A DNA stretch of 64,000 nucleotides from Planctomycetia bacterium (lineage in GTDB: Bacteria > Planctomycetota > Phycisphaerae > UBA1845 > UTPLA1), in assembly GCA_015200345.1 (NCBI GenBank), contig CP054187.1:976470-1040469 (forward strand). The letters run 5' to 3'. The notes under the pieces are model-generated. The model saw nothing but the letters and a program-made list of their open reading frames with translations, was not told where the DNA came from and did not search any database. Positions 15,707 through 23,649 of this stretch are shown here, piece by piece. Position 1 is the stretch's first letter, and each line of letters begins with the position of its first letter. A program made the position numbers and the translations under genes.

Positions 15707-16623
15707 TTGACCAGCCCCCGGTGTCGCAGATAGGTAAGAACGAGCGTTTCGAACGAGCTGTCGGACCGCGCGAGGTAATAGACCACGCCGCGCTGGCTGC
15801 CATACGCGCGGATTGCCTCGCAGTACGCCTGGAGATTGGCCTTGTAACGATCCATCAGCGGTTTACTGACGGTGATCTCCGCCACGTCGCCATCCTCGCA
15901 GTCCACGAGTTTGAGATCGCCCGTCAGGTCCGGCTCCATCTCCTGCGGGCTTAACACCTGTAACGCATAAATGTCCATCTGCCGACCGACGAGATAACGC
16001 AGCGCCTCCGCATACCCGCCCTTGTCGAGGAAATCCGAGATCAACAGACAGACGCCCTTGGTTGTATGACGCAGGGCGAACTGTTTCGCCGCCGCCGCCA
16101 GGTGGCTCCTGCCGCCCACCGGCGCATCGTCCAGAAAACGCACCATCTGCCCCGCCATCCGTCGGCCGCGAAGCCCCGCCAGATGTCCGAAGACGGAGTC
16201 GTTGTACAAATAGAGGTTGACGCGATTGTGGTTGCAAAGGCCGATGTAGGCGAGGGCGGCCGCGACCCGCTTGGCGTAGCGCGCCTTGGCCGGCTCACCG
16301 GTCTGCATCGAGCCGGACAAATCAAGCAGAACCGAGACAGACAGCTCTTCCTCTTCGAGGAACAACTTGAGAAACAGGCGGTCAAGCCGGGCGTAGATGT
16401 TCCAGTCGATATGGCGGATGTCATCGCCGATGACGTAATTGCGATAATCGGCGAACTCGGCGGATTCGCCCTTCCGCTTGCTGCGGCGTTCGCCCTTCAT
16501 GCGGCTGGCGTGGATGCGGCGCGAGACGATTTCAAGCTGCTCGAGCCGGGCCATGAAATCCTGCGTCAGCAGTTGACGATCATTCGCCGCGGTCTGCAAG
16601 GTCGGCTTGGGAGCAACGGCCAT
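15703..16623 (-). CDS. DUF58 domain protein
   Basis: The 306-residue product has the DUF58 core: FADYRNYVIGDDIRHIDWN near the middle, then a vWA-like fold with LLDLSGSM (a MIDAS-type DLSGSM). The start ATG at 16623 (MAVAPKPTLQ) is chosen as the conventional length; a longer frame adds ~39 basic residues that are probably not translated. Family members accompany MoxR ATPases and vWA membrane proteins. Here the vWA gene follows with a 4-nt overlap, so the two proteins probably act in one complex at the inner membrane. The exact function is unknown. Confidence 0.88.
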   Translation of the reverse strand: MAVAPKPTLQTAANDRQLLTQDFMARLEQLEIVSRRIHASRMKGERRSKRKGESAEFADYRNYVIGDDIRHIDWNIYARLDRLFLKLFLEEEELSVSVLLDLSGSMQTGEPAKARYAKRVAAALAYIGLCNHNRVNLYLYNDSVFGHLAGLRGRRMAGQMVRFLDDAPVGGRSHLAAAAKQFALRHTTKGVCLLISDFLDKGGYAEALRYLVGRQMDIYALQVLSPQEMEPDLTGDLKLVDCEDGDVAEITVSKPLMDRYKANLQAYCEAIRAYGSQRGVVYYLARSDSSFETLVLTYLRHRGLVK

Positions 16624-16833
16624 GGGGGTGTTTTCCCTATCTGTGGGATCCGACGCCTCACGCGGTCCATCATACGGTCGAGCGCGAGGCGGTCCAACGA
16701 ACGGTCTCCCATGGCAGCGCGAAGCTACTGCGCGGCGCACCGGCGCAGGAAGTCCTCAAAACGCTTGCAAGGATGCCCTGTTTTCCGATACAATCCAAGT
16801 GGTTCTGTGGTCGCATGTGAAGGAGCACGGCGT

Positions 16834-17163
16834 ATGTCGCAGAAAGATTCTTTTGCGGATGATTCCATGAATCAGGGTACCGTCGCCACCGCCCCAGCCC
16901 AGGCGCCTGCCAAACCGGACGCCAAGCAGCTTCCGCCCTATCGGGTGCTGCTGCACAATGACGACGAGAACACCATCGAGGAGGTCGTCGAAAGCATCCT
17001 CATGCTGACCCCCTTGCGCCATGCCGATGCCGTGATGAAGACATTCGAGGCGCACGAGACCGGCGTGGCCCTGCTGCTGGTCACCCATCGCGAGCGCGCG
17101 GAGCTGTACGTCGAGCAGTTTCGCTCACGCCGGCTTTCGGTCACCATCGAGCCGGCGGACTAA
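16834..17163 (+). CDS. clpS: ATP-dependent Clp protease adaptor ClpS
   Basis: ClpS hands N-degron substrates to ClpA(C)-ClpP. The 109-residue product has a disordered N-terminal ~35 residues and then the ClpS core: YRVLLHNDDENTIEEVVESI (the NDD residues help bind the N-degron), an AHETGVALLLVTHRERAEL segment matching the usual HxxG pocket helix, and QFRSRRLSVTIEPAD. AAGGAG is 8 nt before the ATG at 16834. It stands alone between divergent DUF58 and convergent beta-propeller genes; clpA/clpP are not in the window. Confidence 0.92.
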   Translation: MSQKDSFADDSMNQGTVATAPAQAPAKPDAKQLPPYRVLLHNDDENTIEEVVESILMLTPLRHADAVMKTFEAHETGVALLLVTHRERAELYVEQFRSRRLSVTIEPAD

Positions 17164-17173
17164 ACGCGCCCCG

Positions 17174-18634
17174 TTATTTCTCCGCGATGCAGTACAGGTG
17201 CGAGCGACCGCGCAGGAACAGCTCGTTCCCGACGGCCACCGGCGATGCATCGAAGCCGTCGTCGAGCTTGTTCGTCGCCAGGACGTTCAACTGCGGGCCG
17301 TCCTTCAGCACGATCGTCGTGCCGTTTCGCCCGGCTACGTACACCCGACCATCGGCCGCGAGCAGTGACGCGTAAACGCCGTCGATGCCGGTGAGCCGCT
17401 GTTTTTCGTAAACCGGCTCGCCGGTCTTTTTGTCGATGCAGGAAATCAGCGGGCGATTGTTGTCGATGAAGTACAGGTGCTTGCCGCAAGTGACGGCCGA
17501 TGGGACGTACGGCGTGTCGCGTTCGTACTTCCACGCGATGGCCGGCGAGTCGGTGATGTCGCCCTTGGCGCCGGCGTAGCGGATGGCCAGTGCGGCCGCT
17601 CCGCGAAAGCCGCTGATGCAGTAGAGCAGATCGCCGTCGATCATCGGCGAGGGGATGGTGTTGGCGGTCATGCCGCCGCAGCGCCAGATTTCCTTGCCGG
17701 TCTTCAGGTCGTAGGCACAGATGTGGTTCTGCGCCACGGCGACGACCTGCGCCTTGCCGCCGACATCGATCACCAGCGGCGTGCACCAGGACGTGTGCTC
17801 GTCGCGCGCGACGCGCCAAATTTCCTCACCCGTCTTTTTATTGAACGCAGCGATGAAGTCGTCGCCCTCGTGGTCCCACTGCACCACGATCGTATCGCCG
17901 TGCAGCGCCGGCGAGCTGCCCTCACCGAACTGGTTGCGCGTCTGCATCTTGCCCAGGTCCTTGCTCCACTTCAGCGTGCCGTCCATCGTGAGGCAGTGCA
18001 GCCCGCGCGAGCCGAAGAATGCGTAAAGGTGCTCGCCGTCGGTCACCGGCGAGTTCGATGCCTGCGTCGCGTCGGTGTGGCCCGACTCGTGCGGCTTTTC
18101 TTCCTTCACCGTCCTGGTCCAGATCGTCTTGCCGGTCTTGCGATCCAGCGCAAGTACCTCAAACCGATAGGTGTTCTTGGGAGCCTCCTGCCCGCGGCCA
18201 AAGCCGCCGCCACGTCTTCCACCGGGTCGCCGTGGACGCGGCTGATCGGGCTGTGCATCCATGACTTCCATCGACGAATCATGATGCGGCGCGGGCATCG
18301 GCGACAGGCCGCCCTCCTCTTCTCCGCCATCCGGACCGCCGCCGCCATCTTTCATCTCAATCGCCGTTTGAACATACACGCGATCGCCCCAGACAATCGG
18401 CGTCGCGTGGCCCTTGCCGGGAATCTCCATCTTCCAGCGGATGTTCTTCTCCTCGCTCCACTCCACAGGAGGTTTTGCTTTCGGCGCCACGCCGCTGTTA
18501 TGCGGCCCGCGCCACGCCGGCCAGTTCTTCTCCGCTTCGGCGGACGGTCCCGCGGCCCAGGCGGGGACCGCGACCGCGAACATCACCAGTCCCGCGAGCG
18601 ACGCCTTCGATCGATCAATTGTGTTGAATTGCAT
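17174..18634 (-). CDS. Secreted PQQ-like beta-propeller protein
   Basis: The 486 residues begin with a signal peptide (LAGLVMFAVAVPAWAAGP) and then hold repeated PQQ/BamB-type blades (KNTYRFEVLALDRKTGKTIW; FNKKTGEEIWR; YDLKTGKEIWR; CIDKKTGEPVYEK). A Gly/Asp/Pro/Arg-rich insert at ~105-150 separates the first blade from the rest. The start ATG has a strong GGAGGTG site. Planctomycetes encode many such exported propellers; without the quinoprotein active-site residues it is more likely a binding or structural protein than a dehydrogenase. It is probably periplasmic. Confidence 0.82.
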   Translation of the reverse strand: MQFNTIDRSKASLAGLVMFAVAVPAWAAGPSAEAEKNWPAWRGPHNSGVAPKAKPPVEWSEEKNIRWKMEIPGKGHATPIVWGDRVYVQTAIEMKDGGGGPDGGEEEGGLSPMPAPHHDSSMEVMDAQPDQPRPRRPGGRRGGGFGRGQEAPKNTYRFEVLALDRKTGKTIWTRTVKEEKPHESGHTDATQASNSPVTDGEHLYAFFGSRGLHCLTMDGTLKWSKDLGKMQTRNQFGEGSSPALHGDTIVVQWDHEGDDFIAAFNKKTGEEIWRVARDEHTSWCTPLVIDVGGKAQVVAVAQNHICAYDLKTGKEIWRCGGMTANTIPSPMIDGDLLYCISGFRGAAALAIRYAGAKGDITDSPAIAWKYERDTPYVPSAVTCGKHLYFIDNNRPLISCIDKKTGEPVYEKQRLTGIDGVYASLLAADGRVYVAGRNGTTIVLKDGPQLNVLATNKLDDGFDASPVAVGNELFLRGRSHLYCIAEK

Positions 18635-18766
18635 GGCACACCTCCGACGCGGAATGTACCCGTATTTTCCGGCTCTCGCCAGCAGGATTAGAATGCGCCG
18701 CGGAATGCAACGCAGCGCGGTTCGGCGCGCGGCAGTAACATGCGGGCACCGCGAGACAACGGCACC

Positions 18767-19108
18767 ATGAAACGAGAAGCACGCATCACTCGACTGGCTA
18801 CTTTGGTTGCCGTTGCATCACTGATTGGTTGCGCGGGGGTCTTGTACCGCCACATGGCGCCGCGGAAGCATTTGTCGCCGGATGGCCGATATGTTCTGAC
18901 CACCTTTGTCGAGCGCGACCCGGCCCGCGCGCTGCACTATCTATGTGTCGGCCTGCGCGTGACCGATGCGAGCGGCGGCGTCGTGTGGGAACATCGCACT
19001 CGCACGCCGGCGCGGGAGCCGTACAAGAGCGGCTGGGATGAATCCTCTCGCCGGGTCTGGCTGGCGAGCGGCAATCGACGCGATGAGTTCGATCCGTTCA
19101 CAAAGTAA
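18767..19108 (+). CDS. Small lipoprotein of unknown function
   Basis: The 113-residue product has a lipoprotein signal (LATLVAVASLIGCAG, lipobox LIGC) followed by ~85 residues with HLSPDGRYVLTTFVERDP and a C-terminal DESSRRVWLASGNRRDEFDP. An ATG 27 nt upstream (18740) is possible; neither start has a good ribosome site. It is divergent from the beta-propeller gene. No family is recognised. Membrane anchoring after export is the only supported statement. Confidence 0.55.
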   Translation: MKREARITRLATLVAVASLIGCAGVLYRHMAPRKHLSPDGRYVLTTFVERDPARALHYLCVGLRVTDASGGVVWEHRTRTPAREPYKSGWDESSRRVWLASGNRRDEFDPFTK

Positions 19109-19166
19109 TGACTCGCTTCGTGCATGACAATTGGGCGCGGCCAACATCATTTTGTTCCTGTCGATG

Positions 19167-19198
19167 AAAAAAGCCCCCGGCAGGATGGCCGAGGGCTT
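19167..19198 (-). terminator. Rho-independent terminator
   Basis: On the minus strand AAGCCCTCGGCC, a short loop, and GCCGGGGGCTT are followed by a run of T (TTTTTT). This is a classic intrinsic terminator 36 nt after the stop of the minus-strand exported protein gene at 19234. Confidence 0.85.
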
Positions 19199-19233
19199 CT
19201 GTGGACTGAAACTGCATTGGGTTTATCGACTCG

Positions 19234-19806
19234 TCACCGCCTCCAGCGAAGCGGCGTGAGGGGCAACCGCGCCGGCGTGCTGCGCGAGAACGTGTTCGCG
19301 CGAACCGTGCCGAACCGATCGGTGCTGCCGCCGGCCGTCGAGCCGGCCGTCGCGTTGAGCCGATTGTTCGAGGCGAATCCCCCGGCCGACGCGGTCCGCT
19401 GGAGCGGCCCCTGTGCCACGCTGAAACCGCCGCTGCTGGCGACCTGGCCGTTGAAGCCGATCGTGATGTTCAGGTTGCTGGCCACGGCAGCGGGCAGGAA
19501 CCGCGAAGCGACAGCGTTGCTGGCCGAGAACGTGATGCCGTTCTGATCGACGCCGACCGCCACGCCGCGGGCCACGTTTACATTTCCGGTGCGCGTCTGC
19601 GTCTGCACGTAGCCGCGACCGTCGCCGTTGTAGCCCGCCGTCGCCGCGGCGGTACCGAGGTTCGAGGCCGTCGCGCTGGAGGAGGCCTCGCCGGCGCGAG
19701 CCGTCGAAGCGAGGAGCATCAGGCTCATCGCGGAAGCTGCGCCCAGCACAACCAACTTGTGAAGCCGGCTGGTTTCGAGTTTCAGGGTGGCGGTTGCAGA
19801 GGTCAT
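19234..19806 (-). CDS. Exported Ala/Ser/Gly/Asn-rich protein
   Basis: The 190-residue product has a signal peptide (HKLVVLGAASAMSLMLLAST then ARAG) with mature start near GEASSSATASNLG. The mature part is rich in A, S, G, T and N, with VARGVAVGVDQNGITFSAS and LNITIGFNGQVASSGGFSVA resembling short beta-strand repeats. There are no cysteines and no PEP-CTERM anchor; the C-terminus is basic (PLTPLRWRR). The ATG at 19806 is preferred because AAAGGAAAA is ~7-15 nt upstream. It has its own terminator and sits next to a similar gene at 20015. Function unknown; a surface or matrix protein is plausible. Confidence 0.65.
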   Translation of the reverse strand: MTSATATLKLETSRLHKLVVLGAASAMSLMLLASTARAGEASSSATASNLGTAAATAGYNGDGRGYVQTQTRTGNVNVARGVAVGVDQNGITFSASNAVASRFLPAAVASNLNITIGFNGQVASSGGFSVAQGPLQRTASAGGFASNNRLNATAGSTAGGSTDRFGTVRANTFSRSTPARLPLTPLRWRR

Positions 19807-20014
19807 GGCACATTTTCCTTTCAAGGTCGGCCCGATGGCACTCATCGGGCGTCATCTGTTAGATGTCTGAACGACGTCATGGTTAGTGGAAGCTCCAGGG
19901 TCTCGTTCGCTCGACCCGGGCGAGATGCCCGTACCACCTTCTTGAGCCTTGTTCCGGCCGGCCGCCGTCGCTTCACCTGCGCGGCGACGACCGGCCCGGA
20001 GTCATTTCTCGCGG

Positions 20015-20737
20015 TCATCGGCCGCGTGCGTCAACCTTGACCGCCTCCGACAGACTGCGGCCGAAGTGTGTCGCCCGGCTGATCGCCGTCACGTTCGCCC
20101 GGCTGGCCCGGCCGCGACCGCTCATGCTGACGCCGAGGCTGTTGGACTGTGCCGAGCTGAAGAACCGCGAACCGGCCACGGCGCGAACGTTGCTATCGGC
20201 CCGGCCGCCGAACGTATCGGCGACCGAATCGCTGACTGCCGTCGCCCGGCCGCCGAAGGCGCCGTCGCTCTCGGCATGGCTGTCGCTCGTGGCGACACCG
20301 AATCGACTAAGCGACAGCGAACTCGAGCGGCTGTCGGCGACCGCATTGAAGCGCGAGTCGGCGTCGGCGCGGCTGTTGCTGATCGACACGCCGCGAATCG
20401 CCGCCGCGTTCGAGTCGCTGTAGGCGACGGCCCGGCCGCCGAGGACGCCTCGCGCATTCGCAGCGGAGTTCGAAACCGCCAGGCCGCCGTCGGCAATCGC
20501 ATTGGCATTGCTGACCGCCAGCCCCCGGCCGATTCCAACAGCCCGCGAGTCGGCGATGGCGCGGCCTCCGTTGGTGGCCGCGGCGGTGGCGTAAGCGTTG
20601 CCGTTTCCGACGCCGACGGCGGTTGCGCTGGCGGACCCGCCGTTGGAGGAGATGCTGGTGGCGACGACCTCGCCGGCGCGGGCCATGGAGACCATCGCAA
20701 GGCAGGTGACGATTGAGAGCAGCTTCGTTCGCATCAT
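20015..20737 (-). CDS. Exported repetitive protein with GGRA-type repeats
   Basis: The 240-residue product begins with a signal peptide (MRTKLLSIVTCLAMVSMARA, then GEVV). The mature region is built of short A/S/N/G/D-rich units: GGRAIADS, GGRAVAYS, GGRATAVS and GGRADSNV recur, alternating with LAVSNANA- and ISNSRADADS-like stretches. This resembles beta-roll or beta-solenoid repeats such as the YadA-head type, though I see no C-terminal autotransporter anchor. The ATG at 20737 has AAAGGAG ~10 nt upstream. It shares its mature start (ARAGE) and composition with the 19234 gene, so the two are a likely related pair. Confidence 0.65.
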   Translation of the reverse strand: MMRTKLLSIVTCLAMVSMARAGEVVATSISSNGGSASATAVGVGNGNAYATAAATNGGRAIADSRAVGIGRGLAVSNANAIADGGLAVSNSAANARGVLGGRAVAYSDSNAAAIRGVSISNSRADADSRFNAVADSRSSSLSLSRFGVATSDSHAESDGAFGGRATAVSDSVADTFGGRADSNVRAVAGSRFFSSAQSNSLGVSMSGRGRASRANVTAISRATHFGRSLSEAVKVDARGR

Positions 20738-20925
20738 GGGACTCGCTCCTTTCATATCAGAGCCGTGTGGAGATACCTTGTTCGGACCCGCTCGATCGAA
20801 GCTTCGTGTGGGTTCCTTCGCTAGACACCTGTCGGGCCGCCGGGTTGGCGCAGTTGCCGGGAAACCGGCGGGCGGCGACAATAAGCGGCCGAGCCAACCA
20901 ATTACTTGTTACGAGGAAATTCACC

Positions 20926-22914
20926 ATGCGTACCTATCGTTTGGGATTGAGCGGTGTCGTCGCGGCGTGGGTCGTGTTGAGCAGCCTGGCCGGCGCGGGA
21001 TTATCGGCGCGGGCCGAGGAGCGCGCGGGCAAGACGGACGTCGCCCGGCGCGAAGTCGGCGAAGTCATTCTCGAAAACGTGCCCGAGATTCCGGCCGCCC
21101 TGCGCGATCGCATGAATCAGTATCTGAACATGCGCGCCGCAGGCATTCTTGATTTCGAGGAATCGACCGGCGCGATTCTCATCTCGACGCGCTTCGGCAA
21201 CACCGACCAATTGCACATCGTCGATCACCCGCTGGGCGCGCGGCGACAGATCACCTTCTTCGATGAACCGGTGCGCAGCGGCGCCTTCGTGCCGGGCAGC
21301 AAGGGCCGCAAGCTGTTCTACCTGATGGACAAGGGCGGTTCGGAGTATAACCAGATCTACCTGCTCAACCTCGACGACGGCACCAGCCGCATGCTGACTG
21401 ACGGCAAAAGCCGCAACGAAGCGCTGACCGTCTCGCACGACGGCTCGCGCATCGCGTTCGCCAGTTCGCTCCGCAACGGTAAAGATACGGACATCTACCT
21501 CGCCGATGCCCCCGACTACAAGCCGCGTCTGGCGATCGAGGCGACCGGCGCGTACTACCCCGTCAGCTTCAGCCCCGACGCCAAACAGCTCTCGTTCATC
21601 GAATACATCTCCGAGAAGGTCGCCTACATCCACGTCATGGATACCGCGACCGGCAAGGCCAAACCAATCAGCAGCCGGGATGAGAAGTTCGCCTACGGTG
21701 GCGGAGCTTTCTCGGCCGACGGCAAGCATCTCTTTTTCACGTCCGATCGCGGAGGACAGTTCCACGTGCTCTACCGCCGTGACCTCGCCTCCGGCGCGGA
21801 CACCGCCATCACAACGAACCTGCCGTGGGATGTCGAAGGAATCGAAGTCTCTCCGGCCGGCAATTACATCGCCTTCACCGCCAACGAGGACGGCCAGTCG
21901 CGGCTCTACCTGATGCGTCCGGATTCATCGGGCTACGAGCCGGTCCCGGCGTTGCCGATGGGCGTGCTGGGCGGGCTGAAATTCTCAAATGACGGCAAGC
22001 GGCTGGGCTTGAGTCTTCAAACGCCGACCGGACCGTCGGACGTTCACGTCTATACGCCGGCCGACGGAAAACTGACCCGCTGGACGCAGAGCGAACTGGG
22101 CGGGCTGAACACCGACCGATTCATCACGCCGCAGCGCATCGCGTTCCCCACGTTTGATCAGGTCGACGGCAAGCAGCGAATGATCCCCGCGTATTACTAC
22201 CGGCCGCGCGGCAAGGGGCCGTTCCCGGTCATCATCAACATCCACGGCGGGCCGGAGGCGCAGGAGCGTGCGACGTTCAAGGGCATCGCGCAGTACTGGG
22301 CCAGCGAGTCGAACATCGCCGTGATCGTGCCGAACGTTCGCGGCTCGACCGGCTACGGGCGGGACTACCACATGCTGGACGACGGCTTCAAGCGCGAAGA
22401 CAGCGTCAAGGACATCGGCGCGCTGCTGGATTGGATCGGCAAGCAGGAGGAGCTGGATGCGAAGCGCGTCGCGGTGTACGGCGGGTCGTACGGAGGGTAC
22501 ATGGTGCTGGCGTGTCTGACGCATTACCCCGAACGCATCAAGGCCGGCGTGGACATCGTCGGCATCGCGAACTTCGTGACGTTCCTCGAGAAGACGGCGC
22601 CCTATCGGCGCGACCTGCGCCGCGTGGAATACGGCGATGAGAGCGACCCGAAGATGCGTGAGTTCCTGACGAAGATCAGCCCGCTCAACAACGCCGACAA
22701 GATCACCAGCGCGCTGTACGTGCAGCACGGCGCCAACGACCCGCGCGTGCCGGCTTATGAAGCCGAGCAGATCGTCAAGACGATGCGTGAAAAGGGCCGC
22801 ACCGTCTGGTACATGCTGGCCAAGGACGAGGGGCACGGCTTCGCGAAGAAAGCCAATCGCGATCTGGCGCTGCTCTCGGCGGTGATGTTTTTGGATGAGC
22901 AGTTGAAGAATTAA
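20926..22914 (+). CDS. Exported prolyl oligopeptidase family (S9) peptidase
   Basis: The 662 residues start with a signal peptide (GLSGVVAAWVVLSSLAGAGL). A WD40/TolB-like beta-propeller (repeats such as SHDGSRIAFASSLRNGKDTD and FSADGKHLFFTSDRGG) covers ~60-390, and an alpha/beta-hydrolase domain follows. Catalytic residues are visible: Ser in YGGSYGGYMVL, Asp in HGANDPRVP and His in DEGHGFA; INIHGGPEA forms the oxyanion region. It cleaves peptides after proline or similar residues, probably in the periplasm. The ATG at 20926 has ACGAGGAA 8-12 nt upstream. It is divergent from the repetitive protein gene. Confidence 0.92.
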   Translation: MRTYRLGLSGVVAAWVVLSSLAGAGLSARAEERAGKTDVARREVGEVILENVPEIPAALRDRMNQYLNMRAAGILDFEESTGAILISTRFGNTDQLHIVDHPLGARRQITFFDEPVRSGAFVPGSKGRKLFYLMDKGGSEYNQIYLLNLDDGTSRMLTDGKSRNEALTVSHDGSRIAFASSLRNGKDTDIYLADAPDYKPRLAIEATGAYYPVSFSPDAKQLSFIEYISEKVAYIHVMDTATGKAKPISSRDEKFAYGGGAFSADGKHLFFTSDRGGQFHVLYRRDLASGADTAITTNLPWDVEGIEVSPAGNYIAFTANEDGQSRLYLMRPDSSGYEPVPALPMGVLGGLKFSNDGKRLGLSLQTPTGPSDVHVYTPADGKLTRWTQSELGGLNTDRFITPQRIAFPTFDQVDGKQRMIPAYYYRPRGKGPFPVIINIHGGPEAQERATFKGIAQYWASESNIAVIVPNVRGSTGYGRDYHMLDDGFKREDSVKDIGALLDWIGKQEELDAKRVAVYGGSYGGYMVLACLTHYPERIKAGVDIVGIANFVTFLEKTAPYRRDLRRVEYGDESDPKMREFLTKISPLNNADKITSALYVQHGANDPRVPAYEAEQIVKTMREKGRTVWYMLAKDEGHGFAKKANRDLALLSAVMFLDEQLKN

Positions 22915-22964
22915 GGAACAACGTTTACGAGCGAACCAGGCGGCATCGGATCGATCAAGATCAG

Positions 22965-23055
22965 CGAGCCGCGAGCTTCAGCTCGCGCGGTGATGACAAG
23001 CGTTTGAGCGTTCATGCACGGCCGATTTGCCGCGCGGGCTGAAGCCCGCGGCTCG
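22965..23055. repeat. REP-like inverted repeat
   Basis: Two 26-bp arms, CGAGCCGCGAGCTTCAGCTC plus GCGCGG (22965-22990) and its near reverse complement (23030-23055), match at all but two positions. Each arm is itself a palindrome of the CCGCGGGCTTCAGCCCGCGG kind. The 39-nt centre is unrelated. It fills the gap between the S9 peptidase and the DUF1801 gene and may end the upstream transcript. It looks like a bacterial interspersed mosaic (paired REP) unit. Confidence 0.7.
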
Positions 23056-23116
23056 TTGTGTCGGCAGTTTGACGTCGTTCGTCATGGCCATTTGTCGTAA
23101 CCCAGGAGCCGGTTTC

Positions 23117-23641
23117 ATGCAGAGCAAAGCACAATCCGTCAAGGAATATCTCGCGGAGCTTCCCTCCGACCGCCGCGCCGCCATCGAAGCCGTGCGACAG
23201 GTTATTCTCAAGAACCTCAAGGGCGGCTACGAGGAAGGCATGACCTACGGAATGATCGGCTATTACGTGCCGCACAGCCTTTATCCCGCGGGATATCACT
23301 GCAACCCGAAGTTGCCGCTGCCGTTTGCGGGACTCGCTTCGCAGAAGCAGCACATGTCGCTCTACCTGATGAGCATGTACGACTGCTCGGACGGCGTTGA
23401 CGAATTTCGAAAGGCCTGGGCCAAGACGGGCAAGAAGCTCGACATGGGCAAGTGCTGCATCCGCTTCAAGAAGCTCGAGGATCTCGCGCTGGATCTGATC
23501 GGCAAATCCATCGCCAACATGCCGGTCAAGAAATGGATCGAATACTACGAAACGTCGCTGCGTGATCATCGCAAGAAGAAGCCGACCGCCAAAACCTCGC
23601 CCGCGGCCAAGCGAAAAACGAAAGCCACGCGCGCCAAATAG
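23117..23641 (+). CDS. DUF1801 (YdhG-like) protein
   Basis: The 174-residue product matches the DUF1801 fold: VKEYLAELPSDRRAAIEAVR at the N-terminus, EEGMTYGMIGYYVP, and KKLDMGKCCIRFKKLEDLAL towards the end. A basic C-terminal tail (KKKPTAKTSPAAKRKTKAT) follows. The ATG at 23117 is chosen because AGGAG lies 8 nt upstream. Members include an iron-chaperone-like protein in Bacillus, but the function is generally unknown. It is convergent with argH, 8 nt away. Confidence 0.82.
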   Translation: MQSKAQSVKEYLAELPSDRRAAIEAVRQVILKNLKGGYEEGMTYGMIGYYVPHSLYPAGYHCNPKLPLPFAGLASQKQHMSLYLMSMYDCSDGVDEFRKAWAKTGKKLDMGKCCIRFKKLEDLALDLIGKSIANMPVKKWIEYYETSLRDHRKKKPTAKTSPAAKRKTKATRAK

Positions 23642-23649
23642 AGGCCGAC

